A stretch of DNA of 64,000 nt from Flectonema sp. DT1601 (Eukaryota > Euglenozoa > Diplonemea > Diplonemida > Diplonemidae). A program made the translations under genes and the position numbers. Under the pieces are notes generated by a model that searched no databases, was not told where the DNA came from, and saw only the letters and a list, made by a program, of their open reading frames with translations. Location: assembly GCA_964019425.1 (NCBI GenBank), contig OZ025805.1, forward strand, positions 186,001 through 250,000, written 5' to 3'. The stretch's first letter is position 1. Each line of letters begins with the position of its first letter. Below are positions 36,707-46,489 of the stretch, one piece after another.

Positions 36707-37860
36707 TATTAATTTTGAAAAAAAAACAATCAGTTTAGCGTCTTGACCAGGACGGAAAATAGAAAGTGATTGACATAGTCGATCGATAAAAAAACAATGA
36801 TAACATTGTTTATTCTTTTTTTTTATTTTAAATTCTTTTTATTTATTTTTTAAAGAAAAAAAACGGAAAATAGAAATTAGTCAACAAAGTCGAACAATAA
36901 AAAAAAACAATGATAACATTGTTTATTCTTTTTTTTTTTTTTTTTTTTTTATATTCTTTTTTATTAATTTTGAAAAAAAAAAACAATCAGTTTAGCGTCT
37001 TGACCAGGACGGAAAATAGAAAGTAATCGACATAGTCGATCGATAAAAAAACAATGATAACATTGTTTATTCTTTTTTTTTATTTTAAATTCTTTTTATT
37101 TATTTTTTAAAGAAAAGAAACGGAAAATAGAAATTAGTCGACAAAGTCGAACGATAAAAAAAAACAATGATAACATTGTTTATTCTTTTTTTTTTTGTAT
37201 TTTTTTTAATATTCTTTTTTATTAATTTTGAAAAAAAAAACAATCAGTTTAGCGTCCTGACCAGGACGGAAAATAGAAAGTGATCGACATAGTCGATCGA
37301 TAAAAAAACAATGATAACATTGTTTATTCTTTTTTTTTTATTTTAAATTCTTTTTATTTATTTTTTAAAGAAAAAAAAAAAAAAAAAACGGAGAATAGAA
37401 ATTAGTCGACAAAGTCGAACGATAAAAAAAAACAATGATAACATTGTTTTTCCTTTTTTTTTTTTTTTTTTATATTCTTTTTTATTAATTTTGAAAAAAA
37501 AAAACAATCAGTTTAGCGTCTTGACCAGGACGGAAAATAGAAAGTGATCGACATAGTCGATCGATAAAAAAACAATGATAACATTGTTTATTCTTTTTTT
37601 TTATTTTAAATTCTTTTTATTTATTTTTTAAAGAAAAGAAACGGAAAATAGAAATTAGTCGACAAAGTCGAACGATAAAAAAAAACAATGATAACATTGT
37701 TTATTCTTTTTTTTTTTTTATATATTCTTTTTATTAATTTTTTAAAAAAAAAAAAAACAATCAGTTTAGCGTCTTGACCAGGACGGAAAACTGGAAGTAA
37801 TCGACATAGTCGATCGATAAAAAAAAAACAATTATAACATTGTTTCATCTTTTATATTTT
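36707..37860 (+). repeat. Satellite A, block 4
   Basis: Alternating a/b monomers continue from the half-monomer left by B. Toward the right end the monomers drift (an ACTGGAAG variant near 37790 and a base change in the last ACAATG stem) before passing into J. Confidence 0.85.
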
Positions 37861-38175
37861 TTAATTTTTTTTTTATATTTGAAGAAAAGAAAGAAGAAAA
37901 AAAAAAAAAAAAAAACAAGCGGAATTGATCATAATGGGTGGCAGGGGTTGATATAACTTCATTTGAAAATTCTTCTTTTTTAATTTCTTTTTTTTTGAAA
38001 ATTTTTTTTTTATTTAACAGGAGTTAAGATCACTTACATGAGTTAACACAACACAGATACGAGAGTAGCAAACTGAGGTAACACTACCAATTCAACAAAA
38101 AATAATCAGGATCGGACACAAGGAGGAGAGTTCATTCTACCTCTCACTGTCCTTGCTGGTATCTTAAGTGTCTTG
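37861..38175 (+). repeat. Junction module J
   Basis: The reverse complement of this stretch is at 24195-24539. It contains GGGTGGCAGGGGTTG, GAGTTAACACAACACAG and the GGTATCTTAAGTGTCTTGG end that leads into a minisatellite. Confidence 0.8.
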
Positions 38176-38270
38176 GTATCTCTTTTGTGTCGGTATCTCG
38201 GAAGTGCTGGTATCTCGTATGTGCGTTGGTATCTCTTGCGTGTTGGTATCTCTTGCACATAAGAAAAAAT
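38158..38270. repeat. Degenerate GGTATCTC minisatellite
   Basis: GGTATCT recurs six times between 38158 and about 38252 at intervals of 16-20 bp, with changing linkers such as TTGTGTC, GGAAGTGCT and TTGCGTGTT. Only its first copies are present at the other J (24195). Confidence 0.75.
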
Positions 38271-38537
38271 ATTGAGTTAACATGATCAGTTTTATTTAAA
38301 ATTAAAGACAGACCGGAACTATTTGAAAATAAAATGTAGATGGGAAACAGTGAAAATTAAAATGAATGATAAAATTAATTGAGATTTATGACATAACAGA
38401 CCAGATAGAGAGTAATAAAGGGAAAAGGAAAACGGGAAGGGTTCATTCACTTAGTTAAAGTTAAGACCGATTAGTCAGTTTAAGGTCTTGACTAGGACCA
38501 ACAAAAAAAAAAAAAAATAAATAAATAAATAAATAAA
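38271..38537. repeat. Mixed scraps of satellite-like sequence
   Basis: Fragments related to B are present: a GATGGGAAACA stretch and, near 38455-38505, GACCGATTAGTCAGTTTAAG, matching the linker at about 12930-12966. A short TAAA microsatellite then leads into satellite C. I see no gene. Confidence 0.6.
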
Positions 38538-39230
38538 TAACGATCAAGCTGAGCTGATCTTGTTTTTATTAAAATAAGGGGAGCGGGAGGGATGGAAGGA
38601 ATAAAGGAAAAAAAAAGAAAAGGTCGATCAATTGGATCTGGTCGTCGAGAAGAAGAAGACAATTATTTTAAAGGTCGATCGGCATAGCCGATCGTTGAGA
38701 AAAATAACCAGATATAAATACAATCAGTTTAAATAAAAAAAAAAAAAATAAATAAATAAAAAAAGATTAACGATCAAGCTGAGCTGATCTTGTTTTTATT
38801 AAAATAAGGGGAGCGGGAGGGATGGAAGGAATAAAGAAAAAAAAAGAAAAGGTCGATCAATTGGATCTGGTCGTCGAGAAGAAGAAGACAATTATTTTAA
38901 AGGTCGATCGGCATAGCCGATCGTTGAGAAAAATAACCAGATATAAATACAATCAGTTTAAATAAAAAAAAAAAAAAATAAAAAAATAAAAAAAAAAGAT
39001 TAACGATCAAGCTGAGCTGATCTTGTTTTTATTAAAATAAGGGGAGCGGGAGGGATGGAAGGAATAAAGGAAAAAAAAAGAAAAGGTCGATCAATTGGAT
39101 CTGATCGTCGAGAAGAAGAAAACAATTATTTTTAAAAAAAAAAAATGATCGGTATAGCCGATCGTTGAGAAAAGAACAGATATAAATACAATCGGTTTTG
39201 GTGATCGACGAGTGGAGCGATCACTTGACA
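38538..39230 (+). repeat. Satellite C, three tandem copies of about 232 bp
   Basis: CGATCAAGCTGAGCTGATC recurs at 38541, 38771 and 39004. Each unit also holds the stem CGATCGGC-ATA-GCCGATCG (shortened in the third), a purine-rich GGGGAGCGGGAGGGATGG stretch and an AACCAGATATAAATAC segment. Another partial array lies at 46186-46489. The layout, short inverted repeats between A runs, is like satellite A, but the sequences differ. Confidence 0.85.
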
Positions 39231-39536
39231 AGAAGGAAAAAAGAAAGGACCGATTAATTGGGGCTTTGGTTGTATTCCCAAGGCATGTTTTTTTTTTTTT
39301 TTTTTATTATTCATTTACATTATTTTTTTTTTTTTTTTTTTTAAATTAATAATCACATTTTGTTCAAAAATATTTCATATTAGAGTAAAAGAAAAAGAAA
39401 AAAAAGAAATAAGAGAAAAAAAAAAAAAAACCATTGCTGGCCCCCTCACCACTCATAGAGGATGAGGAGGCCAGTAAGGCGTCACTCAAATCTATGCCAA
39501 GCCTTGGGAACTTGGATTGGGGTTTAGACCATTTAT
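39231..39536. other. Spacer with poly-T runs
   Basis: Two long T runs (39290-39342) and a GA-rich run surround a short unique sequence at 39430-39530. No gene is supported. Confidence 0.4.
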
Positions 39537-39564
39537 AATTAACAATTAACAATTAACAATTAAC
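39537..39564 (-). repeat. AATTAAC x4 microsatellite, likely LINE 3' tail
   Basis: Four exact 7-bp units occur in a row. On the minus strand this is a TTAATTG repeat lying about 130 bp beyond the stop codon of the LINE frame at 39694. Several LINE clades end in short tandem repeats, so this probably marks the element's 3' end. Confidence 0.7.
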
Positions 39565-39693
39565 CTGATTAACGTTATGATCTGACGGACATAAACATAT
39601 CGATAAAATAATACAAACAAAAACGAACAATAAATAATAAATAAGCTAAAAAACTAAATAAACAAAGTGATGTGAAAGTAAGGAAAAAGAGAA

Positions 39694-42441
39694 TTACAAG
39701 GGGGTGGAGTCACCGTGAACGTCATCAGCAGAACATCTCCTTCGATTGTAACGATATCTTGATGGAGGGGTTCGTTTTTTCAGAGTTGAACGCTCAGACT
39801 TTCTCGGCGGAGTTTCATTTTCCTCATGTTCTTCTGTGTCTGGCGGACTCAAACCTTCTGCCCATGAAGCTAATTGGAACTTCAGGGCCGCTATTTGAGA
39901 CCGTGCCAAGGCGAGTTGAGCATTTAAATCGCTCGCCAGTCCCGTTAACATCATGGATTGCTCAAGCTGCTCTGCGTGAGTTGTACACCGTTGGTGATTC
40001 AGCTCCGAGAGGCGAAGTTGGGCATCCAGAAGTTGTTCTGAGAGCTCTGCCGCTTTCTCGTTTGTTTCGAGAGAGTCATCTACTGCTCGACAGTAGTTCT
40101 CGAGTAAGTCAATTCTACCCTCGGACCATTGTCTCGCAATAGGTGTATTCTCTTTAACGGAGATAACGTGACTCTCTTGTCGTAAAATCTTGGTCGGCGT
40201 GCGGTCGAGAGCTTCACTCTGCGGCATTGTCGGAGGAATTGAGGCTAGAGGACAAAGAGGGGTGATATAATTAAGGGTAGGGATAAGGGGTTTAATAAGA
40301 GGAGTAAAAAGACTACTCGTAGTTGTAAAGAGCGAGAGGTAGTTCTTTGCTATCTTCATCATAGCAACAGATTCATACAGAACGGGGGTTCGGGGGGAAA
40401 CTTGTTGACTAAAGTGGGTCATACGGGGACGCGCGGCACGCAAACTCTCGACCTCCTGTTGAGTATAGAAAAGTCTTATTTTACTTTCTCTTTCCTCATT
40501 ACATTTGGTCTCCAATTCGTTCGACAGAAGAACAAACCTTTGATGGTAATTAAAGAGCGCCATTTCCGATAGGTCTGCTCTCTGAGTCAGATTTGCGAGC
40601 TCACGTTTCCTGTAATCTTCCACTAAGTCATATTGTCGAACTAGTGCAGAAAGAGAAGTCTTCGATTCATCGCGTTCTGCTGTTAACCGTTGAATTACTC
40701 CTTCCAGAAGTTCATATTCTTTTCTATCTTTTTCAATAATTAAAACAGGGGGCGCAGGAGGAAGTGAGGATGGATCCTGGTTGGTAGCTTTGATCTCAAC
40801 AGGTAATCCATTTAGTAACTGCTTGTCTTTCTCGAGGGAGGCTGACATCGCATTAAAGTAAAATAAAAATAGAACACAAAAAATTCGTTCTTTCATTTGC
40901 TCTAATTCGTTTTCTAAAATCTGGCATTTCAAGGAAAGTTTCAGCCTTAATTTTCCTTCTTTTTTTTTGTACAAGGGGGTTTGAGAACCCATGTCAGATT
41001 GAGTTCTTATCACTATAGCGAAATCAGCAGGAAGTGTTTGCGATCCCGTTGACATGAGTTCAGGTGGGGGAGTCTGGAAAGAGATGGAAGAAATAGAAGA
41101 GAATGACAAGGAGAGTCCAGTGAGCTCATCCTCATCTAACAAAACAGAAGGGGCCGGGGAGGAAGAACCATTGGCAATAAGTAGAATAGAAAGAGCCGAT
41201 GCGTAACAAGTTTGCCAGATAAAACATTTCTCAAGCCACGATCTTTCAATGGTGAGCTTTTCGATCGTTTTCAGTTTTGTTACTTTGTGGATTTTGACTT
41301 CTTCCACAGGGAAGATTTCTTTACCATCTTTTATAAAACTTGCAGTGGCAGGTTCTTCTTTAATGCTGCGCATTAGTGGTCTTGAATGCCACGTGGGGAG
41401 GTTCCTCGTCTGGAACAGAACATATGAGCACTGTCTGGCGATTCTGGTGCATTCACAAAATAAAGCTTTTGTTGGTGCTAAAGGTGAACCGATGTGACGT
41501 GTCCAGATGTTCAGCTGGTCCATGCAGATGTTTCCTCGTACGCCAACTTCAATAGTAAAAATGTTACAGTCGAAGCCATTAGCGATGATCGAGTCTCTTA
41601 GCTTTAGGTATTTCTTTTCCTTTAAGACATGAGAGGTTTCGAAACGATCTTCATTTGGACACGTCAGCTCCAGAATCAGTGCTCTTTTCGCAAAAAAAGA
41701 ATAAATAAAAATGTCTGGTCTTAGAGAGGACGAGACATGGCACACTTCAAGAGGAACAATTAGGCGGTTATCACCGACATCGTCGAGGATGACCCAATCA
41801 TTCGCTAGTGAAAGTTCGCCTGTCTCTTTAGAAATTCTTTCTAGGGGTTTATTTTCCCCTGTTTTTAAAAAAGTTTGAGAGGGAGGCGGGAGGTTTTCTT
41901 TTCTTTTGTTGGCTTTTATTATCAACTCTTCCAAGAAGATAACAATGCGTTTTAGAACGCTGTCGTGACGCCACGTGAACCTCCCTTGTGTTAAAGAGAC
42001 AGGACAGCCTGTTAAGACATGCCTGAGGGTAGGATTCACTTTGCCACACAGAACACAATTTTGGTCCACATTGGTGATGTTCCACCTCTTTAAATTATCT
42101 TGTGAGGGGAGGGTGTTTGTAACCGCTTTCAGTTGAAATGAGATATAGGCAGGATTTCCCTCCCTAAGTACCTTATTCCAGGTGAAGTCGTTTATCATAC
42201 ATTTAGACCACTCCTTCCACTGACCTTGGACTTGTAATTTATTCAAAGAGTTCAGTAGTTCATCTGTGGCTTCCACTTCAAAACGCTTAAGGAGATCGGG
42301 GCGAGTAGTACGTAGATCGCGCAATCGGTGACCAAGACCAGCTGATTGCTTCGCAAGAGAACGGTAAGAAAAAAACTTAATAAGGCGCTCCCACTCAGCA
42401 GAAGCTGAAAACTTTTTCGACCAGTTGGACGATTTCTCCAT
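39694..42441 (-). CDS. LINE remnant: zinc knuckle, R2-type endonuclease, long coiled C-terminus
   Basis: This is a 915-residue open frame. Residues 129-146 form a CCHC knuckle (C129, C132, H141, C146) followed by a FTWRHD segment, as found just after RT in R2-like and related LINEs. Residues 241-258 read R-P-D, 14 residues, then E in ELT, with a later K-K-Y, matching the PD-x(12-14)-D/E restriction-like endonuclease. The frame lacks the RT catalytic core, so the element is truncated or internally deleted at its 5' side. Residues from about 370 to 915 are unusual: a Ser/Pro-rich part, then predicted coiled coil (roughly 500-660 and 760-860) and a basic tail. R2 proteins normally end soon after the endonuclease. 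Small unspliced introns may be included. It could be a chimeric or captured gene. Confidence 0.65.
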   Translation of the reverse strand: MEKSSNWSKKFSASAEWERLIKFFSYRSLAKQSAGLGHRLRDLRTTRPDLLKRFEVEATDELLNSLNKLQVQGQWKEWSKCMINDFTWNKVLREGNPAYISFQLKAVTNTLPSQDNLKRWNITNVDQNCVLCGKVNPTLRHVLTGCPVSLTQGRFTWRHDSVLKRIVIFLEELIIKANKRKENLPPPSQTFLKTGENKPLERISKETGELSLANDWVILDDVGDNRLIVPLEVCHVSSSLRPDIFIYSFFAKRALILELTCPNEDRFETSHVLKEKKYLKLRDSIIANGFDCNIFTIEVGVRGNICMDQLNIWTRHIGSPLAPTKALFCECTRIARQCSYVLFQTRNLPTWHSRPLMRSIKEEPATASFIKDGKEIFPVEEVKIHKVTKLKTIEKLTIERSWLEKCFIWQTCYASALSILLIANGSSSPAPSVLLDEDELTGLSLSFSSISSISFQTPPPELMSTGSQTLPADFAIVIRTQSDMGSQTPLYKKKEGKLRLKLSLKCQILENELEQMKERIFCVLFLFYFNAMSASLEKDKQLLNGLPVEIKATNQDPSSLPPAPPVLIIEKDRKEYELLEGVIQRLTAERDESKTSLSALVRQYDLVEDYRKRELANLTQRADLSEMALFNYHQRFVLLSNELETKCNEERESKIRLFYTQQEVESLRAARPRMTHFSQQVSPRTPVLYESVAMMKIAKNYLSLFTTTSSLFTPLIKPLIPTLNYITPLCPLASIPPTMPQSEALDRTPTKILRQESHVISVKENTPIARQWSEGRIDLLENYCRAVDDSLETNEKAAELSEQLLDAQLRLSELNHQRCTTHAEQLEQSMMLTGLASDLNAQLALARSQIAALKFQLASWAEGLSPPDTEEHEENETPPRKSERSTLKKRTPPSRYRYNRRRCSADDVHGDSTPL

Positions 42442-42720
42442 AATAACATTGTACCATACATGTCACTTTGAGCCATACATGTCACTTTGACAACTAAATG
42501 GGCATCGCTTGTGACAACTACGAAGCAGTGCAGTTCAGGCCCCCCCTGAGTAGTTTTTTTTACCAAACCACAAATCTCAATATCAAAATTCACGAAAATT
42601 CACGAAAATTCACGATTTTTCACCATGCTTTTTGGCAGTGAATTTTCGTGATAGGTAGTGACAACTTGTGACAAACCGTGAAGGATCGCAGTGAAAATTC
42701 GTGAAACCTCCACCCCTGCC
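42442..42720. repeat. Short direct and inverted repeats between two minus-strand frames
   Basis: A 19-bp direct repeat (CCATACATGTCACTTTGAG) starts at 42454 and 42473. CACGAAAATT is repeated at 42591 and 42601, and its inverse GTGAATTTTCGTG lies at 42638-42650, with a related GTGAAAATTCGTG at about 42692. These could be subterminal repeats of a transposon or the scar of a deletion that removed the RT core of the neighbouring LINE. Confidence 0.6.
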
Positions 42721-43268
42721 GATCGCCTCAGTAATGGTGTGTCAGAGCTAGCAGCCCTACATTCCCTTTCATGCTGAGGGGTTTCACATTCACTTTTTTC
42801 ACTTTGTGTGGGGGATTCAGTTCCGCAAATCTGGATGCATGCAGCTGAGTGGCGAAAGAGTGGTGGAAGACTATCGCTCCCTGAGTTCATTTTAAAATTG
42901 TCATCGCAGACCGATGATATCGTTGACAAGTCATTTACATTTTTGTTCGATGAAACACATGGTGATGACATAATAGACAACAACTCAAGAGTTAAATTAG
43001 ATGCCAGGGCGCCAGGTACATCTGATGAGATAGTTGCTAAGGCCGATGATGAGATCGGTGATAAGACAGAAGACGAAACAGATGATAAAGATGAGACAGA
43101 ACTACTTTGTGTCTCATTAGTTTTAGGGGTCGGGGGAGAAATAGTTCTTTCTTCTTCAACAATTAAGTTTTGTAACAAACATAAACAAGTGGTCACAATG
43201 GCTTGAGAGATGCTTTTCATTTCCGCAAACGGTCTTTGTATAAAATAACCCGTGGGGTTTATTATCAT
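42600..43268 (-). CDS. Ser-rich open frame of unknown function
   Basis: This 222-residue frame has a hydrophobic N-terminal stretch (about 20-37), then a long Ser-rich part with many SSVSS-like runs, then Cys/His scattered through 150-190. Its last residues come from the CACGAAAATT repeats, so the natural end is probably lost. It lies just upstream, in the minus sense, of the LINE frame and could be that element's N-terminal part. No family is recognised, and the opposite strand has an overlapping open frame, so coding is uncertain. Confidence 0.3.
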   Translation of the reverse strand: MIINPTGYFIQRPFAEMKSISQAIVTTCLCLLQNLIVEEERTISPPTPKTNETQSSSVSSLSSVSSSVLSPISSSALATISSDVPGALASNLTLELLSIMSSPCVSSNKNVNDLSTISSVCDDNFKMNSGSDSLPPLFRHSAACIQICGTESPTQSEKSECETPQHERECRAASSDTPLLRRSAGVEVSRIFTAILHGLSQVVTTYHENSLPKSMVKNREFS

Positions 43269-43471
43269 AGGCTCGCTGCTTATCTCTTGTTGTTGCCTTT
43301 TTACTCTTCTTGAAAAACAGGTGCACCTACTTTCTGAAAATTTGTAGTTGCTTGTTCTACAACTTTACTTGTCATAAGCGGTCTCCCTTATGACCTAATT
43401 TCTATTTTCCGTCCTGGTCAAGACGCTAAACTGATTGTTTTTTTTTTCTTTAAAAAATAAATAAAAAGAAT
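43269..43471 (-). repeat. Spacer and satellite A fragment
   Basis: Unique sequence runs to about 43398. From there an inverted A monomer (TTTCTATTTTCCGTCCTGG, GACGCTAAACTGATTG) runs to 43471, where it is cut by a MITE. Confidence 0.75.
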
Positions 43472-43776
43472 ACTGCAACTGGAAATATTACTGCGCTGAA
43501 TAATTACTGCGGGGAAATATTACTGCGCGGAAAAATTAGTGCGGTTTTTTTGAGAAAAGATTAGTGCGGTTTTTTCCACTTGGTGGTAGAAAAAAATTTG
43601 GTTGCTTTTTTGCTGTGTAAGGCACCAGCAGAAAAATGCAGCTGGAGAAAAATTCACTTCTGAGCAGAAATATTAGTGCGGTGGAAATATTACTGCGTGG
43701 AAAAATTAGTGCGGTTTTTTGCAGATTTGGAAATTAGTGCGGTTTTTTCCGCGCAGTAATATTTCCAGTTGCAGTA
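43472..43776. mobile_element. MITE, 305 bp, 24-bp perfect terminal inverted repeats, TA target
   Basis: The left end CTGCAACTGGAAATATTACT at 43474 continues to 24 matching bases, whose exact complement ends at 43774. TA flanks both ends (43472-43473 and 43775-43776). Inside, the motif ATTAGTGCGGTTTTTT or its relatives recur several times in both orientations, together with further ATATTACTGCG copies. There is no coding capacity. A TA target points to Tc1/mariner or another TA-specific superfamily. It sits in a satellite A scrap. The perfect ends suggest a young insertion. Confidence 0.85.
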
Positions 43777-43799
43777 TAAAAAAAAAAGAAAAGAATAGA

Positions 43800-43985
43800 T
43801 TTCGAAGAGGTGGGAAGTAACGGACTGGGAGCTTTTGGCTCCTGCCCTATTCCCGATGTAAACTTTCTTTTTATTTTTTTTTTTTTTTTTTTAACAAGCC
43901 CAAAGGGCGACAATGAAAGAATGCTGACCAAGGAATAATATTCAAATGAATTTTCGTTTCAAAGAAACGAACAGAATTAAGGGGG
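43800..43985 (+). repeat. Module T fragment
   Basis: This is the proximal half of T: AAGTAACGGACTGGGAGC, the GGAGC/GCTCC hairpin, an AAGCCCAAAGGGC hairpin and the GTTTC-AAA-GAAAC hairpin. It stops at about 43981, where the GC-rich retroelement begins. Confidence 0.8.
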
Positions 43986-46185
43986 GGATCTGGCCTCACT
44001 GCGTCGGCAGATACGCCATGAGGAGAAGAGAGTGTTGCAGGATCAGTTGCTGAACCTAAGGACGGGAAACGATGGAGCCCACCTGACCGGCGGAGTTCCG
44101 ATCATCAGCTGGAAGAAATCACCAGGGGACCGCTGATGGGCGGTCTGGCGTCGATCGACGTGGACGCCTGGTGGGAAGGAAGCGCCGAGCACTTATCGTT
44201 AGTGCACGTCCACCAGCGGGAACACTACCGCGAGCTGGTGGAGGCAAAAGCAGGAGCCCACGCCCGTCCCCAAGCGCACGAAGCACACGCCAGATTGCGA
44301 GAGCTCGGCACAGTGATGGCAAGGTTACCATCCATCGACAACCTGGAAGAGAAGCGGAACGACTCATCAGGGACATGGTGAAGGAGAACATCGCCCGTTT
44401 GGAGATATTGAGAGAAGGAGTGACGGGGGGAGGCTGGACGGCGGCGCAGGAGATGGAAGATGCGCACTTTGTGGCGCCATCGGTACCACCTTTTCTGCGG
44501 AAGATGTGGGTGAAAAAAGGGAAGACGGAGAAGCCATCGCAAAGACCGGTACAGAGGCCCCCCGCAACGAAGAGTCGGCACTGACCTCAATGCTAGAGGG
44601 ACTGGGAATATTGTCGGTGTGAGATGTGGGTCGACCGAGAATGACGGAGGAGGAGGTGACGAAGCCGAAGGCGATGACCGTGACGAAGTCGGCTCTTCAG
44701 ATGGTGGGAAATGCACTATCACACTCGAGGTGGCGCGGGCTGGAGGCGGCACAGCGTCGGCTGATTCAGTTTCGGAACAGTTGGCACGCGACGACGGGAG
44801 TCTTGTTGTCGTGGGATCTGGCGATCATTTACTGGGTGGAGAGACAGAGGTCTCGGACCGAGGGTCCAATTTCGAACTCAACGGCGCTGGAATACGTAGG
44901 ACGGGCCCAAGCGGCATTGAGAAGGACGGGAATTTCCATCGTAGAAGGCCAGTCTGGATGCTGACCGATTACGTGAGAGCTTTAAAAAGAGCCGGCGCGC
45001 TCCGTCCACAACGTCAAGCGGTACCGGCCGTGGGAGAGCAGGTGATGGAGGCGGTGCGGAAGGAAGTAGACAGGGACACACAGTTGGCGATCGTACTATG
45101 CTGGGCGGGCGCGGCAAGGGTGTCCGATGTGATCCGATTGAAGGTGGGAGACATCACTCTGGAACGAGAATACGTGGCGGTGAACTGGTCGGAAACGAAG
45201 TCAGACCCCTTCCGCTTGGGACGGACTACGGGACTGTACCTGGCCGACAAGTGGAGGAACGCGCTTCAGACGGCAATGACGGGACTGAGTCCGGGCGATT
45301 TGCTGCTGGACACTTCTTACCGAAAGGTAGTGGCTGCTCTGAGACGAGAGGGGAAGGACCTGTCGGGACACTCGCTGAGGAGGGGCGCACTGCACACTTT
45401 ACTGCTGGAGGGAGTAGGCCTGGAATCGATACGCCAGCTCTCCAGACACTCGTCGTTGGATGCCTTGGCGAGATACCTTCCGGCCGGGAAGACACATGTA
45501 GCGAGGCAGTCAGCCGAGACATCCTGGAAGCTGGGAACTGAGTTGTAATGCCGTTTTGTCCCGCGTTTCCTGCTCAGCCAGGGGCTCTGCTGGAACCGCA
45601 AGTGAAGTACAAAGTGCCGGATCCCCTGCCAAGGGCGAGGAGTTTGGGGGAGGAGTCTGGTGCACCGGACGTGATGCTGACGTACTCGGGAGTGGCAACC
45701 GTAGCTGTCGGAGGCCGTCACGTCTCCCCTCCTTCTGACAGGGAGGCGGGTGATTTGGCTCCGATTTCAGAGTCCCGACTAGATTTAGATAGACTGATGG
45801 AGCTGGACTCGGAAGGAATTTTGACTGGAATCTTAGATGTAATTCGAGACGAAACTGCTTTTGAGGCCTTATTTCTGCCTGAGGCGATGCAGGCGTTGGC
45901 GGACAGGTCAGCGTCCCGTGGTACTTCGAGGCATATGATGAGGCATTTGGAACACTTGGAGAAGTGGGGTGTGGTGGAGCGAACGAGCCAGCAGAAGGTC
46001 GTACTTTCGGCGTTCACGGTACCGAAGAGTTCGGGATGGAAGAAAATTGAATCGTCTGATGCGACCACCGCCACCGATGCTTTTGCCTGGGATCCGATCG
46101 GTGATAGCCCGTTTCCTTTCTGTACGCTATGTGGCTCAGGACGACGGTAAGAGTTGGTTTTACCAGTTCCCGCAATCCGTCGAAA
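43986..46185 (+). mobile_element. Tyrosine-recombinase retroelement fossil (DIRS/Ngaro/VIPER-like)
   Basis: The parts in order are a possible gag-like region (about 44120-44580), a tyrosine recombinase (about 44630-45545) and the beginning of a reverse transcriptase (about 45900-46180). The recombinase shows ARVSD (box I Arg), GHSLRRG (box II His-x-x-Arg), then SRHSSLDALARYL with the distal His and a candidate nucleophile Tyr. The RT start reads WGVVERT then FTVPKSSGWKKI, followed by WFYQFP. Recombinase before RT resembles the VIPER arrangement rather than DIRS or Ngaro. The copy is broken (several breaks) and its RT is cut off by satellite C. GC content is far above its surroundings, so it is a comparatively recent or foreign arrival. 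Confidence 0.65.
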
Positions 46186-46489
46186 GAAAAGGTCGATCTA
46201 TTGGGTCTGATCGTCGAGAAGAAGAAAACAATTATTTTAAGGGTCGATCGGCATAGCCGATCGTTGAGAAAAATAACCAGATATAAATACAATCAGTTTA
46301 AATTAAAAAAAAAAAAAAAAAAGATTAACGATCAAGCTGAGCTGATCTTGTTTTTATTAAAATAAGGGGAGCGGGAAGGATGGAAGGAATAGAGGAAAAA
46401 AAAAAAAAAAAAAGGTCGATCAATTGGATCTGATCGTCGAGAAGAAGAAAACAATTATTTTTAAAAAAATTGATCGGTATAGCCGATCG
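46186..46489 (+). repeat. Satellite C fragment, about 1.3 units
   Basis: GGTCGATCTATTGG, the stem CGATCGGC-ATA-GCCGATCG, AACCAGATATAAATAC and CGATCAAGCTGAGCTGATC appear in the same order as at 38538-39230. It ends at a GATCGGTATAGCCGATCG variant before a B fragment. Confidence 0.85.

Noticed and set aside
39672-40142. 156-codon + strand frame
   Set aside because: It is the antisense of the LINE frame and has no motif.
42808-43206. 132-codon + strand frame
   Set aside because: Antisense of the Ser-rich minus-strand frame; its acidic Asp-rich composition mirrors the Ser codons opposite.
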